Positions 33,520-44,870 of a DNA stretch of 64,000 bases are shown one piece after another. The translations under genes were made by a program, and so were the position numbers. Origin of the DNA: Rhodocollybia butyracea (Eukaryota > Basidiomycota > Agaricomycetes > Agaricales > Omphalotaceae); the NCBI GenBank assembly GCA_015501585.1, contig JADNRY010000201.1, positions 1 to 64,000 on the forward strand, read 5' to 3'. Positions within the stretch are counted from its first letter, which is position 1; each line of letters opens with the position of its first letter. The notes under the pieces are model-generated. The model was not told the origin of the DNA, made no database searches, and saw only the letters and a list, made by a program, of their open reading frames with translations.

Positions 33520-34914
33520 CGGCCTGTATAATTTGGAGTCAGGGTAGTGAGTTTGGAGTCACGATGGTGAGTCTTGAGTATATTTGATTTGCGTTTGCGT
33601 CAAAACTTTCGAGTTTGAGTCAGTTGAGTCAAAAAGATTTGAGTATGAGTCTATTTGATTTGAGTATGAGTTAACTCGATTGGCGTATGAGTTTACTTGA
33701 TTGGAGTCTGAGTAAAAATGGTATTCTATCAAGTAGAGTGTAGCTTTATGGACATATATAGTGCTATATGGCAGGTCAGAATCCAGTACTCAGCTATGCG
33801 CTGATAACTCTTCACTTTTTTGCTAATATTATGGGCCACTTTTTAAGCTTACTACAGTGACTCCCCAGTATTTCGATGGGAACCAGGCCGCCGTGTGGTG
33901 GCACTGCAAATACATTACTGTGCACAGCTGTGCCTAGGTGTGTCAGAACAAATTCTATGCGTCGGCGCGATTGAGTTCACACTGCCACAGTAGAGCATCT
34001 GAGCATCTGCGGCACACAGATTGCGCGGCATGTTCGGTGCGGGCCCGGCTGTTCCTCGATGGGACCACCCTGGTTCTTCCTTCCTTCCGGCCTAGCTTTC
34101 CGCTCAAGCGCATCGATAAATTTGCAAAATATTTTGATGGGTTTTGAAAACAGCATATAAGGTCCCGGATTTGCGCTTTTTTGCGCTTTTTACCCCCGCT
34201 CCCAAAAAAAAACCTGTAGCCTAGTAGTATACAGTTACCATTATGAGTTGGTTTGTAAGTCGCCAAGCAAAGAAATACAGTTAAAGTAATAATGTAATTA
34301 CCAGACTCAGCTCCGCAAGTACATTGCCAATGCAATTTACCCCAACAATCCAGAGGCACATTCGGCACCTCCTGTGCCGCCTCCTGCCACTGCCTTTGAC
34401 ACACTTCCACTGTTCAACGAGAACGGTATGTTTTTGAAATGTGTAGTGTGAATCATAGGTTAATATTGTTATAATAGGTATACAAATCGGCTTTCAACGG
34501 GTCCCTCACAATGCTACCGCACAGTTGAACATGCCGCCTGCTTTGGGTACCTTGGCTGGACCTCCAAAAATTGCTACAAGCACTTCACGGCCTCCCACTG
34601 CTCCAGTTGTCACCGCTCCCCAACCTCGAAACTGGACAGAAATCCCATCCTTTGATCTCACCAACCCTGCTTTGCAAACTTCGTTCATTCCACTAGATCC
34701 TCAACCCCCTTCAGAAACCCAGTTGGATCAAGGTGTGATTGCTACCTCGTTGGAGAATCCAATTATACATATTATTTGACATTGTGTAAGTGAACGACTA
34801 GGTACTTATGATTTAAGTAGTTGACTCTAATAAATTTGCGTCAAGACTCAAGACTCACCTGACTCCAAATTTTGACGCAAGACTCACATGCCTGACTCCA
34901 AATTCTACCTACCG
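33520..34914. mobile_element. Mutator-like element, 1,395 bp, carrying a small gene
   Basis: The exact 9-bp duplication TCTCGAAAC flanks it (33511-33519 and 34915-34923). The ends are inverted copies starting CGG and sharing AATTTGGAGTCAGG and GTGAG (25 of 32 positions). Inside the left end, GATTTGAGTATGAGT-like units recur about every 20-25 bp (33590-33715), and the right end carries the inverted counterpart (GACTCCAAATTTTGACGCAA). A 9-bp duplication is the hallmark of MULEs. No transposase is present, so it is non-autonomous. Confidence 0.8.
34243..34779 (+). CDS. Small Pro/Thr-rich protein carried by the MULE-like element
   Basis: ATG at 34243 (MSWF), an intron to AG at about 34304, an exon to 34426 (TQLRKYIANAIYPNNPEA, then Pro/Ala-rich), an intron to 34478, and a last exon with stop at 34777-34779. 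Phases agree, giving about 144 residues. It has no hydrophobic segment or known domain. It lies wholly between the element's inverted ends and is the only gene there. It may be a captured host fragment, as in Pack-MULEs, or an element-encoded accessory protein. Function is unknown. Confidence 0.5.
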
Positions 34915-34923
34915 TCTCGAAAC

Positions 34924-35268
34924 AACCTCCCTGTGTACAAGTGCCCTTATTACTGAAATTCAAACAGTTTCCTTCACGTGTGACTCATTCTGACCGACGG
35001 TGTGTGTACTCAGGCTCTGGGCACTCAAGCCGCACGATTTGGAATCATAAAGTTTTTTGTAGTTGTTTCGAGATTGGCAAGACATTTCATCGATTATTAT
35101 AATACTTATTCTATAATTACAGACGGCCGATATCCTGACACAGGAATGAGACCTGACGAACGGTACTTTCCTTGGTGTAGCCTCTGTGTCGTTCTCCTTC
35201 TCTCCCATACAGACAGAAGCATTGGAATGCACACGATATCTCATATCGTTCCTTTGCGATTCAAGTAA
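34924..35268. other. Spacer, no gene seen
   Basis: Lies between the MULE-like element and the 3' end of the carbonic anhydrase gene. Confidence 0.3.
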
Positions 35269-36004
35269 TCATACGACCTGCGTCACCTAAAACAACAAGA
35301 AAAACCACAACCACGAAAATTCAGCTCATCGCGAATTGAAAACACAAGCATCGGAACTACGTACCCTCCCATCCTCAACATGATGCACCCACCCCGTCAC
35401 CTTCGTGTCTGGCAACAAAAGCGCATACCCCTTCAGAAACTCCACATCCTCTCTAACACTCCCTTCCACGTCCTTGAACTCCTGGAAATTAGGAAACTGC
35501 TCCAGAGCCTCTGCCACCTCCGCCGCCTTTTCAGGAGATGTGTTCTTCTTGATCGTGTCTACTATTTCGGATGTGGTGAACTTTGTCAAGCCACAGCCGG
35601 TATGGTGGAAGATGGCGATGTCGCGTGTATCGAGGAGCTGTTGAGCGATGATAATGCTGCGGAGGGCGTCTTTCCTGAGGGAAGTAGTGGTCAGGTGAAA
35701 GCGGTAGAGATGGAAGAAGATGAACGTACACACGGCCTCCTGCGTTACGAACGATATGGGTAGTCCCAAGTTTGATACCGAGACTTTCATAGGGACTAGA
35801 ACGATCTGAATTAGTGCCCTCTTGTTGTGATATAAAGCACATACTTAATTCGAGCGTCTTGGCAAGTGACTATCACACACCATTAGATTTCAATAGTTGT
35901 GATCGCTGTTACGCGGACACACCTATCAACAGCTTCTCAAAAGTTCCTGTATTCTCATAATGAGAAATATACTTTGCGTTTTCTTCGACAAATTTTGAAG
36001 ACAT
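35269..36004 (-). CDS. Beta-class carbonic anhydrase (short fungal type)
   Basis: Zinc enzyme for CO2 + H2O to bicarbonate and proton, likely cytosolic (no signal peptide). Exon 1 is 36004-35923 (MSSKFVEENAKYISHYENTG), exon 2 is 35869-35845, exon 3 starts at 35795, a long exon ends at 35365, and an 18-nt last exon is 35286-35269 (VTQVV, stop). The zinc and catalytic signature is present: CQDAR (Cys ligand and the Asp/Arg dyad), then VRNAGGR, then HHTGCG (His and Cys ligands). The exon 3 to exon 4 join (GGR to ALRSIIIAQQLL, about 35730-35680) is not settled to the base. The C-terminal GWVHHVEDG... is typical of the short fungal form of about 165 residues. Confidence 0.85.
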
Positions 36005-37600
36005 GGCTTTGTAATAAATGACTCGGGGGATAGATATGGATATTGGTTCTTACAAGTTGGCAGGCCACTTGTCCTTTTAAAGCACGTCTCTCCTTCCTCT
36101 GTTATGTCCTCCATCCGGTACCGAGTGAGGCGAGATTACGAATACGAACAACATTCAGATATACTTGGAGCTTGGCTGACTTAGTACGATTAGTACCAAA
36201 TTACTAGTGATATATCCGTAAGCACTGGTCACCAGTTCCCACAAACGCCCAGATTACTAACTTTAGTAACTTGGGATTACACAAACAAATCATTATTCGT
36301 AGGCCGGTATCCTAGCATAGTACACGCATCTGTGACGATCTGTCCCCGAGCGTGGCTTTTTTACGGCGGCTGAATCTGTCAACATTATCGAGAAACTGAC
36401 AAAGAACGAAAAAGACCTGGGAGCAGTTTGAGTCATCTGGTATACCTACGTCCGGTTCTCCCTGGGCTTCCGGGTTCCCACTTTATTCTTTTTCCAAGTT
36501 GTCCTAGCCGGTTTATTCATATTCCAGTCAATTTCATTGTTTGTCATGCTGTGCCAGCTGTACCAAATTGAGAAATTAGACGCTTAGACCAAATGACATT
36601 CAACAAAGCAAGGCACCGTCAAACTGGGCTTGTGATGGCCCAGGCTGGATGGAACCGGCAGAGGTCGACGCCGATAATGTTGTGCTGGTCCGTGGTCGGA
36701 GGGATGATTTTTTTGAGTGGAGGAGCTAATTATCTGGTTAGTTGACCTTGTAAAGTATGTATACTCATCGGCCGTTAAAATGCGGTAGATAATGAAGGCT
36801 GGGGAAGTTATATAGCTCTGTATTCGCCCGTAAGTATGGCTACAGTGCAGAACATTGCAGCCATTGATGTCAATGATAGAGCCCACGAGACGGGTGTGCT
36901 GGAGCGTTATATAGCACTATACAGCCATTTCCAGTGGTTTCCAGTCCACCCGCGGTTCGCTGATCAGTGTAGACAAGTGAGTTGGTCCGCAGTTAAATTT
37001 TTCGTCATTTTAACATTCGAATTCACATACTTAATGGTAAGCAAAGAAAAAGAAAATCAAGGGCGTCTTAAATCCTACCAGGGCGGACCGCACTTTCTTT
37101 ATCCGCTCCAAGCCCACCCTTGTATCCACGTCGCAGAAAAATGATAGTATTGCACAGAGTCTATTTTACGTTCCTGCTCCAACCTTCTATAAGGAAGGGG
37201 GAGAATTACTCCAGTGGGTATGGTCCAAGATCTGAACACCGCTGCAGACTCAGGGCCGTCGATCCTATATTTGGTGTCCAATATCAAGATACTCCGTGGA
37301 CCGCGCTTGGCCAGTGCTTGGCCTTATTCTCAACCTCAACCGATGGAAAGGGCAGTGTTACAGACTACAGTGATCAAAAGCTTTCGATAAAGATATAAAT
37401 TGTTGAAACCCCAACGCTCGCTGAACACTGTTAAGTATGTTTCAGTTCATAGTTGTGCCGCTGGCGTTGTAGCCGTTTGGACTGTTTTATTACTGTTACC
37501 GGTATTATTCTGTGATCCCAAGTCTGCGTGCGCCTTGCCAAGATCAAGGCTGTATAGGGTCAAGCCGAGCAGCTATAAACCTATAACAGCTGTACACTAA
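36005..37600. other. No recognisable gene
   Basis: A 1.6-kb stretch with short frames only. A 100-codon minus frame (36584-36886) lacks any motif. Confidence 0.35.
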
Positions 37601-37629
37601 TATGAGAACTACCGTCTGTTACTCCCACC

Positions 37630-37876
37630 CTACCTGAGCTTACCTGGGATCCATGGCGTACTTGGGCCTCTTTCATCATAGTGTGTACTGGTAAGTTAGC
37701 CTGAGCTAAAGCCTTTCAAAGATTATTTAATTCCTTTCTAAGGTTACATCCACTGTCAGTCAAGCGTCATCCGAGTCGAGGAAGAAGTTAACTTGGAAAA
37801 AATCATCGATGAAGCTATCCCATTGCAGCTGCTTGTGACGGAGGATGCTGGCGCTGCAGCTACCTCAATTGGTAGT
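37630..37876 (+). pseudogene. 5' part of a gene split by the MULE
   Basis: An exon ending at the GTAAGT of about 37691 (TWDPWRTWASFIIV) joins in phase, over a 51-nt intron, to an exon reading CQSSVIRVEEEVNLEKIIDE. That exon runs openly into the target site ATTGGTAGT. After the element the same frame continues (from 43976) as SSTETSLMYAPMFLAPTRES before a stop. The frame is therefore uninterrupted across the insertion point once the element and one target copy are ignored. The family is not recognised. It may have been the front of PPxY-family copy 2. Confidence 0.45.
37868..37876. repeat. Target-site duplication, left (MULE)
   Basis: ATTGGTAGT is repeated exactly at 43976-43984 and flanks the 6.1-kb element. 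Confidence 0.85.
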
Positions 37877-37899
37877 GGGCCATTAGCATTCGACGTAAC

Positions 37900-38003
37900 C
37901 CCTTATGGGACCGTTATGGGACCTTATGGGACTGTTATGGGACTGTTATGGGACCTTATGGGACTGTTATGGGACTGTTATGGGACCTTATGGGACCTTG
38001 ATA
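37900..38003 (+). repeat. Left subterminal tandem array of the MULE
   Basis: About nine units of 10-11 bp, alternating TTATGGGACC and GTTATGGGACT. Such subterminal arrays in MULEs are thought to bind transposase (inference). The same GGGAC core recurs in the middle and right arrays. Confidence 0.8.
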
Positions 38004-38477
38004 GTACTTTATGTAACGGATATGCGGCCCTTCTGGGACGCTCTACAATGTATATTGAGTGTTTTTGTTAAGTCCATGAAAATTGTCGTCTAATGCTGGC
38101 CCGCCTACTCACAACGCGGTTATTTGAAATGCTCCAAATGATTGGATACGCGCGCCGGCTCGGTTCGGCATCAAGAGCACTTTAGCCCGCCAATAGCTAT
38201 TTTCTTTTCCACTTTTTCATCAACTCTGCCTTTACGAAAAATCGTGTCAGCCCTCAGTGCTTGCAACTGATGCTTTCTGGAGTGACAGTACTTTCACTTC
38301 TCTGTTAAAATCAAAGGATATACATGGTATTTGAAAATCAGTAAGGGTTGAAAATGATGGGTTTTGAATCGTCTATAAGTAGCCGCTGCTCACGATTGAT
38401 GGTTTCGTTTTCGCCCCACTGCTATCTGCCCCGAAAATCATCAAAATTGAGAGTTTAGAAACTAGTACTTAGTAGTT

Positions 38478-41400
38478 ATGTTCTCGAAAGCACTGGTATT
38501 GGCCGCCATTACTTGAAAATATTTCCCCTTAAATTGAAGCTTCATGTAGCATAAAATTCGGCGCAAAATTGTGTCTTTTATAGGACCTTCCGAGCCCAAT
38601 AATGCCGAGATAGATGGCCAGAGACAAGGTCAACCAGATCATCATGTGCAAAGAGGCCACAATCGATGTAAGTTTTCTCAAGGTCGATACTCTAACTTAG
38701 CAGCACAAATAATATTATCTTGAACAGCTCAAAATGCAGCAACTTGTCCACCACCCTCTATTCAACTACATACTATCCCTCCGCCATACCCCCCACCTGA
38801 AGGCTCTTATTTTCACCCCAACTACTTTCATCCTTTTCAGAATGCAGCTCTCAATGGATATCCTGGAGCTAATAACTTTGCTCTTCCTACTCAAATGCCA
38901 GGTTATCCACTTTCTAATCAACCTGTACCCTATCCATTCTATCCCCCTCCATTCCAACCTCTTCCTAGACCTCCAGAACCACCCAGTAGCCAAGTCCTAG
39001 AGCTTGGTCCACAAATAGAACCCACTCAAGTTGCTTCCAATGTAGATGCTAGGTCTACTTCTAATACCACATCAACTACTCCCCAGGTACCACCGCCTTC
39101 ATCTATTCCTGATCACATTTCAGCAAGAAGTGCTCTAGCCCCATCATTCCATGACAATCCTCATCTTCAACCACACGTCAAACCCTCTGGGAGCTGTGTC
39201 AATGATGAAACTCGTTATGTTTATGTGGAGAACCTCCCACAGGGCAGGTGGGATCTCACTCCACAAGGCAATTGGGCTTGGATGTCTCGCATGCTTTTTA
39301 CTCTGCCACAGACAAACTTGCTGTTGATTGGGCATGTCAGCCATCTGCTGGAAAGCAGAAGAAGGGGACTAGTAAAACTGCTGCAACTATTGCAGATGGG
39401 TACCGGACTTACCGACAGTGCCTGGGGACCATCCATTGCAGCAATGAAGACTGTGCTGTTACTATCCGTCCACATACCCGGGGTCGACTTGCCATTGATC
39501 AACAGCTCACTAAACCATGCAAGTGTGGTGACACGACTTTAACTCATTATCCATGCCCAAACAAGTCTGCAACCATCCAGTGGTCTGGTGGGTTCCATTA
39601 CATGAATGGTGTTCATGAGCACAACCACGAAATTCCCTCGTACCGGCTCCACCTTACCCAGGAGCAGGAAGCTGAGTTCATTGAGTTTGTGCGCAGTAAC
39701 CCAAAGGCCTCACCTGCGGCACTTATATCTGGAAACACCATCGGTGGAAAATCTACAACTGACATTTCCCCTGTCCTTATTCATGCTCCTCGGGTTGGTC
39801 GTGCCCGGAAAAAGATTTTAGGAAAAGATAAAGTGAAGGGAGGTACTGGTGATGCTTTCATCGAGGTTTTCTCCCAGTTTCAGCTGGACCATCCAGGTTT
39901 CATTGTTGCCAACACAATGCTTGGAGGAGTTACTGTCATATCTGGTCAAACTCCTTTCATGGCCTCCCAAATTCATGATGAAGCACTCCAGCTTGAGGGA
40001 CCCTTCAATGGTATCATCTCTGATGCAGCTCATGGCTGGTGGCAAGTTCGAACATCACTGCTCATTGTCAGCTCTGTTTTCTCTCAAATTCTTTTGCGAT
40101 GGGTACCAGTTCTCATTAGTTACTCAAATGGAGCTTCATCCACCCACTATGAATATCACTTCTTGGCTCTGCTTGAATCTATAGCTAGAGTCTGTACTGA
40201 GCGGGGTAAACCTATTACTGATGAGCTTTTTGCTGGGGTAAGTTTATTTTATTGCTGAGATCAACAAACCATTCATTGGCTGATTGTTACCAAAATAGGT
40301 TGTTGATTTCAGTGATGGAGAGCGCTCAGGTTTTATTGGTTCATTTACGCGATTTTGGCTGAAACGATCCAACTCACGGACTGTAGAGGAACTTGAGCAC
40401 AAGGGTGCAACTTTGCTTCGGGGATGTCGGCAGCATTTTGAAGCAAGTATCACACGTGTCAAACGCATTACAGCTATTGTGCCTGTTGACCAACGGTCAC
40501 TGTTTTCTCAGAGAGTCCATGCCCTTCTGAAAGCAACCAGTCCCGAAATCTTACATCAGCTTGCAGATTCCCTTGAGTCTGACTTCCCAAAAATCCGACC
40601 ATGGTTGCAGTGGTGGATGTCTGATAAACATGCTGCCATGCTATTTGAATCCAAGCGTAGTATGGATCCCCTAGTTTGGGAATCAATACCCGAGACAACA
40701 AACCCGGAAGAGTCAATGCACTTTAGCATGTACTCACAGCAAGGTCGTAATCATGACTTCTTTGATGGATGGACGTCAATCTGGAAAGTGTGTGTAACAT
40801 TTGAGAAGCTTTTCAATGCAGCACGTGGTATGACAATTATGTAGTACAGCTCAAGGGATAAAATTAAATCCAAATTTTAGTAGGTCGGCCGACATATTGG
40901 GGCAAGCCTCCTCTGCATATCCGACAGCAGCTCAAAGCCAAGATAGGACGTACTAAACAATCCCGCACTCCTTCTGCCATAAAGAAACGACAGAAACAGT
41001 ATATCAATGATGGCCGCCCACCAGATGATAGCCGTTTACTTCGGTGGAAGCAAAATCTCAGAGTGAAGCCTTCATATTCATCCTGGAAACAGAAGCGTAC
41101 CTCAAGTAAACAAGCTCAAAAGAAATCAGGAAAAAAGGTTCGGTTTTCAGAGTTGCAATCTGGGCCTGGAGGTATTTACTCTTTCTATATGAAGTTATTT
41201 CTCCCATTAATCAAAACCTAATTCTAGAAATTGATGAGTCATCTAACATGCAGTGGGAGGAGGAGTGGCACGGCATCTCTGAGTCATCTAAAGCTGCTTT
41301 TGTCAAGGGTACATGCTTTTTTGCTATTTTGTTGCCATGGCTCATTGACCTATATTTCGTCAGGCAATAATGAAACTGTGGAACCCCAGTGGGAAGAATG

Positions 41401-42063
41401 GTTTGGTATTGTGGAATCAAGTACTGAGAGAGGTAGGCTTCAAAGTATTTTATTTTATTGTAGGCTGCTTACAATTCTTTCAAACCTAGTTACATCAGGC
41501 TCGTTCAATTGTACAATCCCGGGTGCTCCTGAAAAGCAGCATATGTGGAGAAGTGCTCTGCCAATCTCACATGCTCGTACTCTATTAATTCTACACCGAT
41601 CTGAAACTCTTGGACTTCAAGCTGCATTTGACCGCCTTGTTTCATGGACTGGAAGAACTATTGATGGGAAGCCAAAGCTCTATCAAAAAGTGGATGTAGA
41701 CTTGGAGGCTCTTCGCATATTAGAAGACTTGATTTTTGATATCTCTAAGGATGCAGGGGTAGCAGGAAACCAGCAATGGGGTCTTGATTCTGGTCCTCAT
41801 TTGAGGAATTGGAATCCATGGAGTGAATATGGACCTGAGAGCCATGGGGCAAATAAACGGGAGGGAGGTGAGGATGAGTGCCTGGTAAGTTATTTCATGG
41901 CTTTGTATACTTGATATAGATCCTCACAGTCTAACCATAACAGCCGGGACCTGACTATGTGGATGACCAGCAGGGAAATATCAAACGAAAAAGAGATCCT
42001 GAGTCTGGAAAAGATGATAAAAGAATTACACCAAGGCCATTGCCTAAGAAACAACGAAAATAA
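38478..42063 (+). CDS. MULE transposase with WRKY-GCM1-type zinc finger
   Basis: Cuts and joins the element ends. Exons: 38584-38667, 38728-40237, 40299-40827, 40884-41171, 41228-41308, 41364-41432, 41499-41884 and 41944-42063, phases agreeing from 38584 on. The first exon (perhaps ATG 38478) is unsettled. Order: a Pro-rich N-terminus; QGRWDLTPQGNWAW; a zinc finger near 39410-39640 (HCSNEDC, CKCG, HYPC, HEHNH), as in fungal WRKY-GCM1 MULEs; then the DDE core. Candidate acids are SDAAHGWW, VDFSDGERSGFIGSF and NPEESMHF. A basic tail ends KRKRD...KKQRK. One frame step occurs at the T-run near 39296: with six T instead of five the frame reads through as MLFYSATDKLAVDW. Length is about 970 residues. 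Confidence 0.82.
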
Positions 42064-42094
42064 AAGGACAGTTACATACATAATATAGGTGTTC

Positions 42095-42254
42095 TTCATG
42101 CATATAGATACAGAGCTACCGGACGCTTGTAGGTAGGCGATTGGTTTCTATATATATACCTATGGACTCTATTTTGTTAACTTCATACATATAGATACAG
42201 AGCTACTGGACACTTGTAGGTAGGTGATCGGTTTCTACATATACCTATGGACTC
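42095..42254. repeat. Tandem duplication of a 75-bp segment after the transposase
   Basis: CTTCAT-CATATAGATACAGAGCTAC...CCTATGGACTC occurs twice in a row (about 42095-42169 and 42181-42254), with a few differences. Confidence 0.7.
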
Positions 42255-42452
42255 AGGGAATACTTTTTTGGTAGACTCAATACTGAATGTGTAGTAATCA
42301 CATCACTCTGAAAATACTTTCCATCATTTTTCCACATTTTTCCAGCCTTTGTGAGTACATTAGATTGACTTAAGCTCAATTCTGAGCTCCAGAATCCACT
42401 GATGCACTCTCCTGGGTATGGCCAGCTGTACTGGTCTTGGAGAATACTTATT

Positions 42453-42767
42453 GGGACCAATGTAACCCTTGTGTAACCTTTATAGGACATGCATGGGACC
42501 AACGTAACCCTTATGGGACATGCATGGGACCGACGTAACCATGCATGGGACTGACGTAACCATGCATGGGACTGACGTAACCATGCATGGGACTGACGTA
42601 ACCATGCATGGGACCGACGTAACCATGCATGGGACTGACGTAACCCTTATGGGACATGCATGGGACTGACGTAACCCTTATGGGACATGCATGGGACCGA
42701 CGTAACCCTTATGGGACATGCATGGGACTGACATAACCTTTATGGAACTTATGGGATTGTTATGGTA
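42453..42767 (+). repeat. Internal minisatellite of the MULE
   Basis: Around a dozen units combining GACGTAACC, ATGCATGGGAC and CTTATGGGAC in 20- and 30-bp periods. It has the same GACGTAACCC and GGGAC cores as the terminal arrays. It overlaps the end of the KOW gene, so the last codons of that gene come from the array. Confidence 0.85.
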
Positions 42768-43753
42768 TGAGATATTTCAACTGTTTACCAAATTGTGATG
42801 CAAGTCGTGAACCAAATCCACCCATACCTTTCTGCTCTCTGACCAACACTACCTCACTGCGGCCAACTGTATGAGTTTCATTCCCAATTTTCTCGTTTAC
42901 TGTTCCTGCATTTTCCAAGTAAACTACCACAATCTTTTCCTCGCCACAAATCCAAGTTGATCCAACATGTCGAACAAACTGTCCGGTATGAATGCCTTCA
43001 ACAACGGCTAGAAGTGCATGTCCAGTATTCGCTCGAGGAGGGATTATTGGCTTCAATACCATTTCGAGGTCAAGATATTCTAAATGCCCTCCTTGTTTGC
43101 GAATAGCAACAGTGTTATTGCTGATGTGTATCCACTGGCTGCCTTCACATCCAGCTATTGAGACATTGAGATCCATATTGTTGAATGCTGGATGCAAAAT
43201 CCAGTGTGTTGGCTGTATATCTGTTGCTGGCTAGAATGAGATAGTCAGTATGGGCGCATTCATGGTCAAATAATCATACCTCAGAGTCATCCATAACTGC
43301 TTCCCACCACAATTCCATTCCTGCTTGATTCTCAGTGGGAGATGGTGGGGGTGTAGCACTGGCAGCGATTTGGGCTACTTGTGGTTGAGGGGTATAGCGT
43401 TTGTTATACACATGTGGAGTGTAATCAGGGCGAAGCTGATAAAATATCTGAGATTGTTTCAGAGGTGCAATTTCGATGAGGGTTCTATAGTGTCTGGGTG
43501 TTGAATCAGCAAATAGATTACAAAGTTGGAGAGAAAACATAACGAACTGTGGCTCTCGGACATGTTCATAGTCAATAACAACCTGTGGATTGACACATAG
43601 ATATGTCCAAGCAGACAGTTCGATAGTAAGATGCAGTCCGCTAATGCTCGTGTCCATACGGTTTACATCACGTACAGCTCCCGAATATCCTTTATAATGG
43701 CCCTGTAGAATTTTTATCTCAATACCCAGCCAAGGGGGAGGGCCAGAGGACAT
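42760..43753 (-). CDS. KOW-motif protein encoded by the MULE
   Basis: Exons 43753-43280 and 43230-42760 join in phase (945 nt, 314 residues). The start is set at MSSGPPPWLG; an upstream in-frame ATG at 43789 is less likely. Residues about 10-40 (IEIKILQGHYKGYSGAVRDV) match the KOW motif, known from Spt5 and ribosomal proteins as an RNA- or protein-binding module. A Pro/Ser linker (TPPPSPTENQ) follows. The C-terminal half is beta-rich (DIQPTHWILHPAFNNMDL, then GHALLAVVEGIHTGQFVRHV) and may be a second KOW/SH3-like barrel. It sits between the middle and right arrays, convergent with the transposase. Its role in transposition or expression is unknown. The gene is intact. Confidence 0.65.
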
Positions 43754-43867
43754 GGTGAAAATTGAAAAGAAAGTTATGTTGCGTTTCATTCGTCAAACTG
43801 TTGAAACGAACACTGCAAAAGCAGTGCACAGCATCAAAAAGCGTAACTCTAACTTAATTTATGCTAC

Positions 43868-43950
43868 TGATGGGACCTTATGGGACACTTATGGGACGGC
43901 ATGGGACCCTTATGGGACGGCATGGGACCTTACGGGACGGTCCCATCACA
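43868..43950 (+). repeat. Right subterminal array of the MULE
   Basis: TTATGGGAC and GGCATGGGACC units end in the inverted GTCCCATCACAGGGTTACGTC at the terminus. Confidence 0.75.
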
Positions 43951-43975
43951 GGGTTACGTCGAAAGTTCGGTGCCC

Positions 43976-44870
43976 ATTGGTAGTTCTTCTACTGAAACTT
44001 CACTTATGTACGCACCCATGTTCCTTGCCCCTACGAGAGAATCATAAACAGTGGCTTGCAGTCTACATAGTGGAACAACAGCAGGATTCCAGCAAAATAT
44101 AGCTGCGGTGGCCTCTGTCACATCTACAATACTTGAGGTTGAGACTCCAGTTCGGGTCTCTAGGAATACAGCTGCCTCCCCCACACCCCCTACTCTCATT
44201 TATGCTGCCTCACTCGTCCCTACACTCATTCGAGGTGCCTCAGTCGCTCCTACACTCATTCAAGCTGCCTCACTCACCCCTACACTCATTCAAGCTGCCT
44301 CACTCACATCCTCCAACGTCGGTTCTCCCCACCTTCTCGCCAACGGTCTAAGGAGCTGGCAAAAGCAATTGGGATCTTAATTGGAGGCGTCCTCTTATTT
44401 TTCCTCGTTTCCCTCATGTGCTACCGCTGGCTGGTTCGGAGACGAGAAAGAAAAACATATGAAGAATGCTCAGAAAGTTATCTCCCCTTTGTAAGTGGAC
44501 TTCTCTTTGGCATTGCTTGACAGACCTGGTTTATTATGATCTAGCAATTCTCCCAGATACGTTGGCATATCAACAATTCGGCGATTTTCGCGTTCAATAC
44601 AGGGTGAGCTTATAGGTAGTTTGTAAGCGCGCGCTTTCAATATGAACACACCATATAGGTATCAGCATGGGTATCAGATCCAAGCGATCAGAGCGCGCTA
44701 GGGAACGAAGGGAACAACTTTATGCTACCCGAGAGCCATTGAACATAGGTAACTCTCTCCCCGGCTCAATGACACCTCTGGAACAAAAGGTTGCTGAAAT
44801 CCTGGAACGGCTGCAAAGAATGGAAGAAGTAGTCCATGATCATCCCCCCGACTATGACTCTCAGGCATGA
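43976..44870 (+). pseudogene. PPxY-tail membrane protein, family copy 2 (broken)
   Basis: Recognisable parts in order: a Ser/Thr stalk with four 10-residue repeats of the TLIQAASLTP type (44195-44310); a helix KAIGILIGGVLLFFLVSLMC followed by RRRERK; an exon with STIRRFSRSI (about 44545-44608); and a last exon with GIRSKRSERARERREQ, VAEILERLQRMEEVV and the C-terminal HPPDYDSQA (stop 44868-44870). These match copy 1 at 27.0-27.8 kb segment by segment. The stalk and helix lie in different frames (the step is near 44335), and the helix exon end is out of phase with the next exon by one T. The MULE insertion lies just upstream and may have cut off its first exons. Confidence 0.65.

Larger units (their letters stand above)
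37877..43975. mobile_element. Mutator-like DNA transposon, 6,099 bp, two genes
   Basis: The ends are 25-bp inverted repeats: GGGC, a divergent part, then TTCGACGTAACCC; 19 of 25 positions match. The 9-bp target duplication is exact. Inside lie a left tandem array, a transposase gene (+), a minisatellite, a KOW-motif gene (-) pointing back at the transposase, and a right tandem array. The structure is complete. The transposase has one apparent single-base break, so the copy may be active or only recently dead. Confidence 0.9.

Noticed and set aside
37905..38093. Open frame rich in Trp, Gly and Leu (MGPLWDLMGLL...)
   Set aside because: It is the translation of the TTATGGGAC tandem array of the MULE, not a gene.
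38766..39502. Minus-strand frames of 66-93 codons
   Set aside because: They are antisense to the transposase exons and have no motif of their own.
42453..42767. Regular repeats that could suggest a CRISPR array
   Set aside because: The units are contiguous and variable with no unique spacers, the DNA is eukaryotic, and the same cores occur at the MULE ends. It is a transposon minisatellite.
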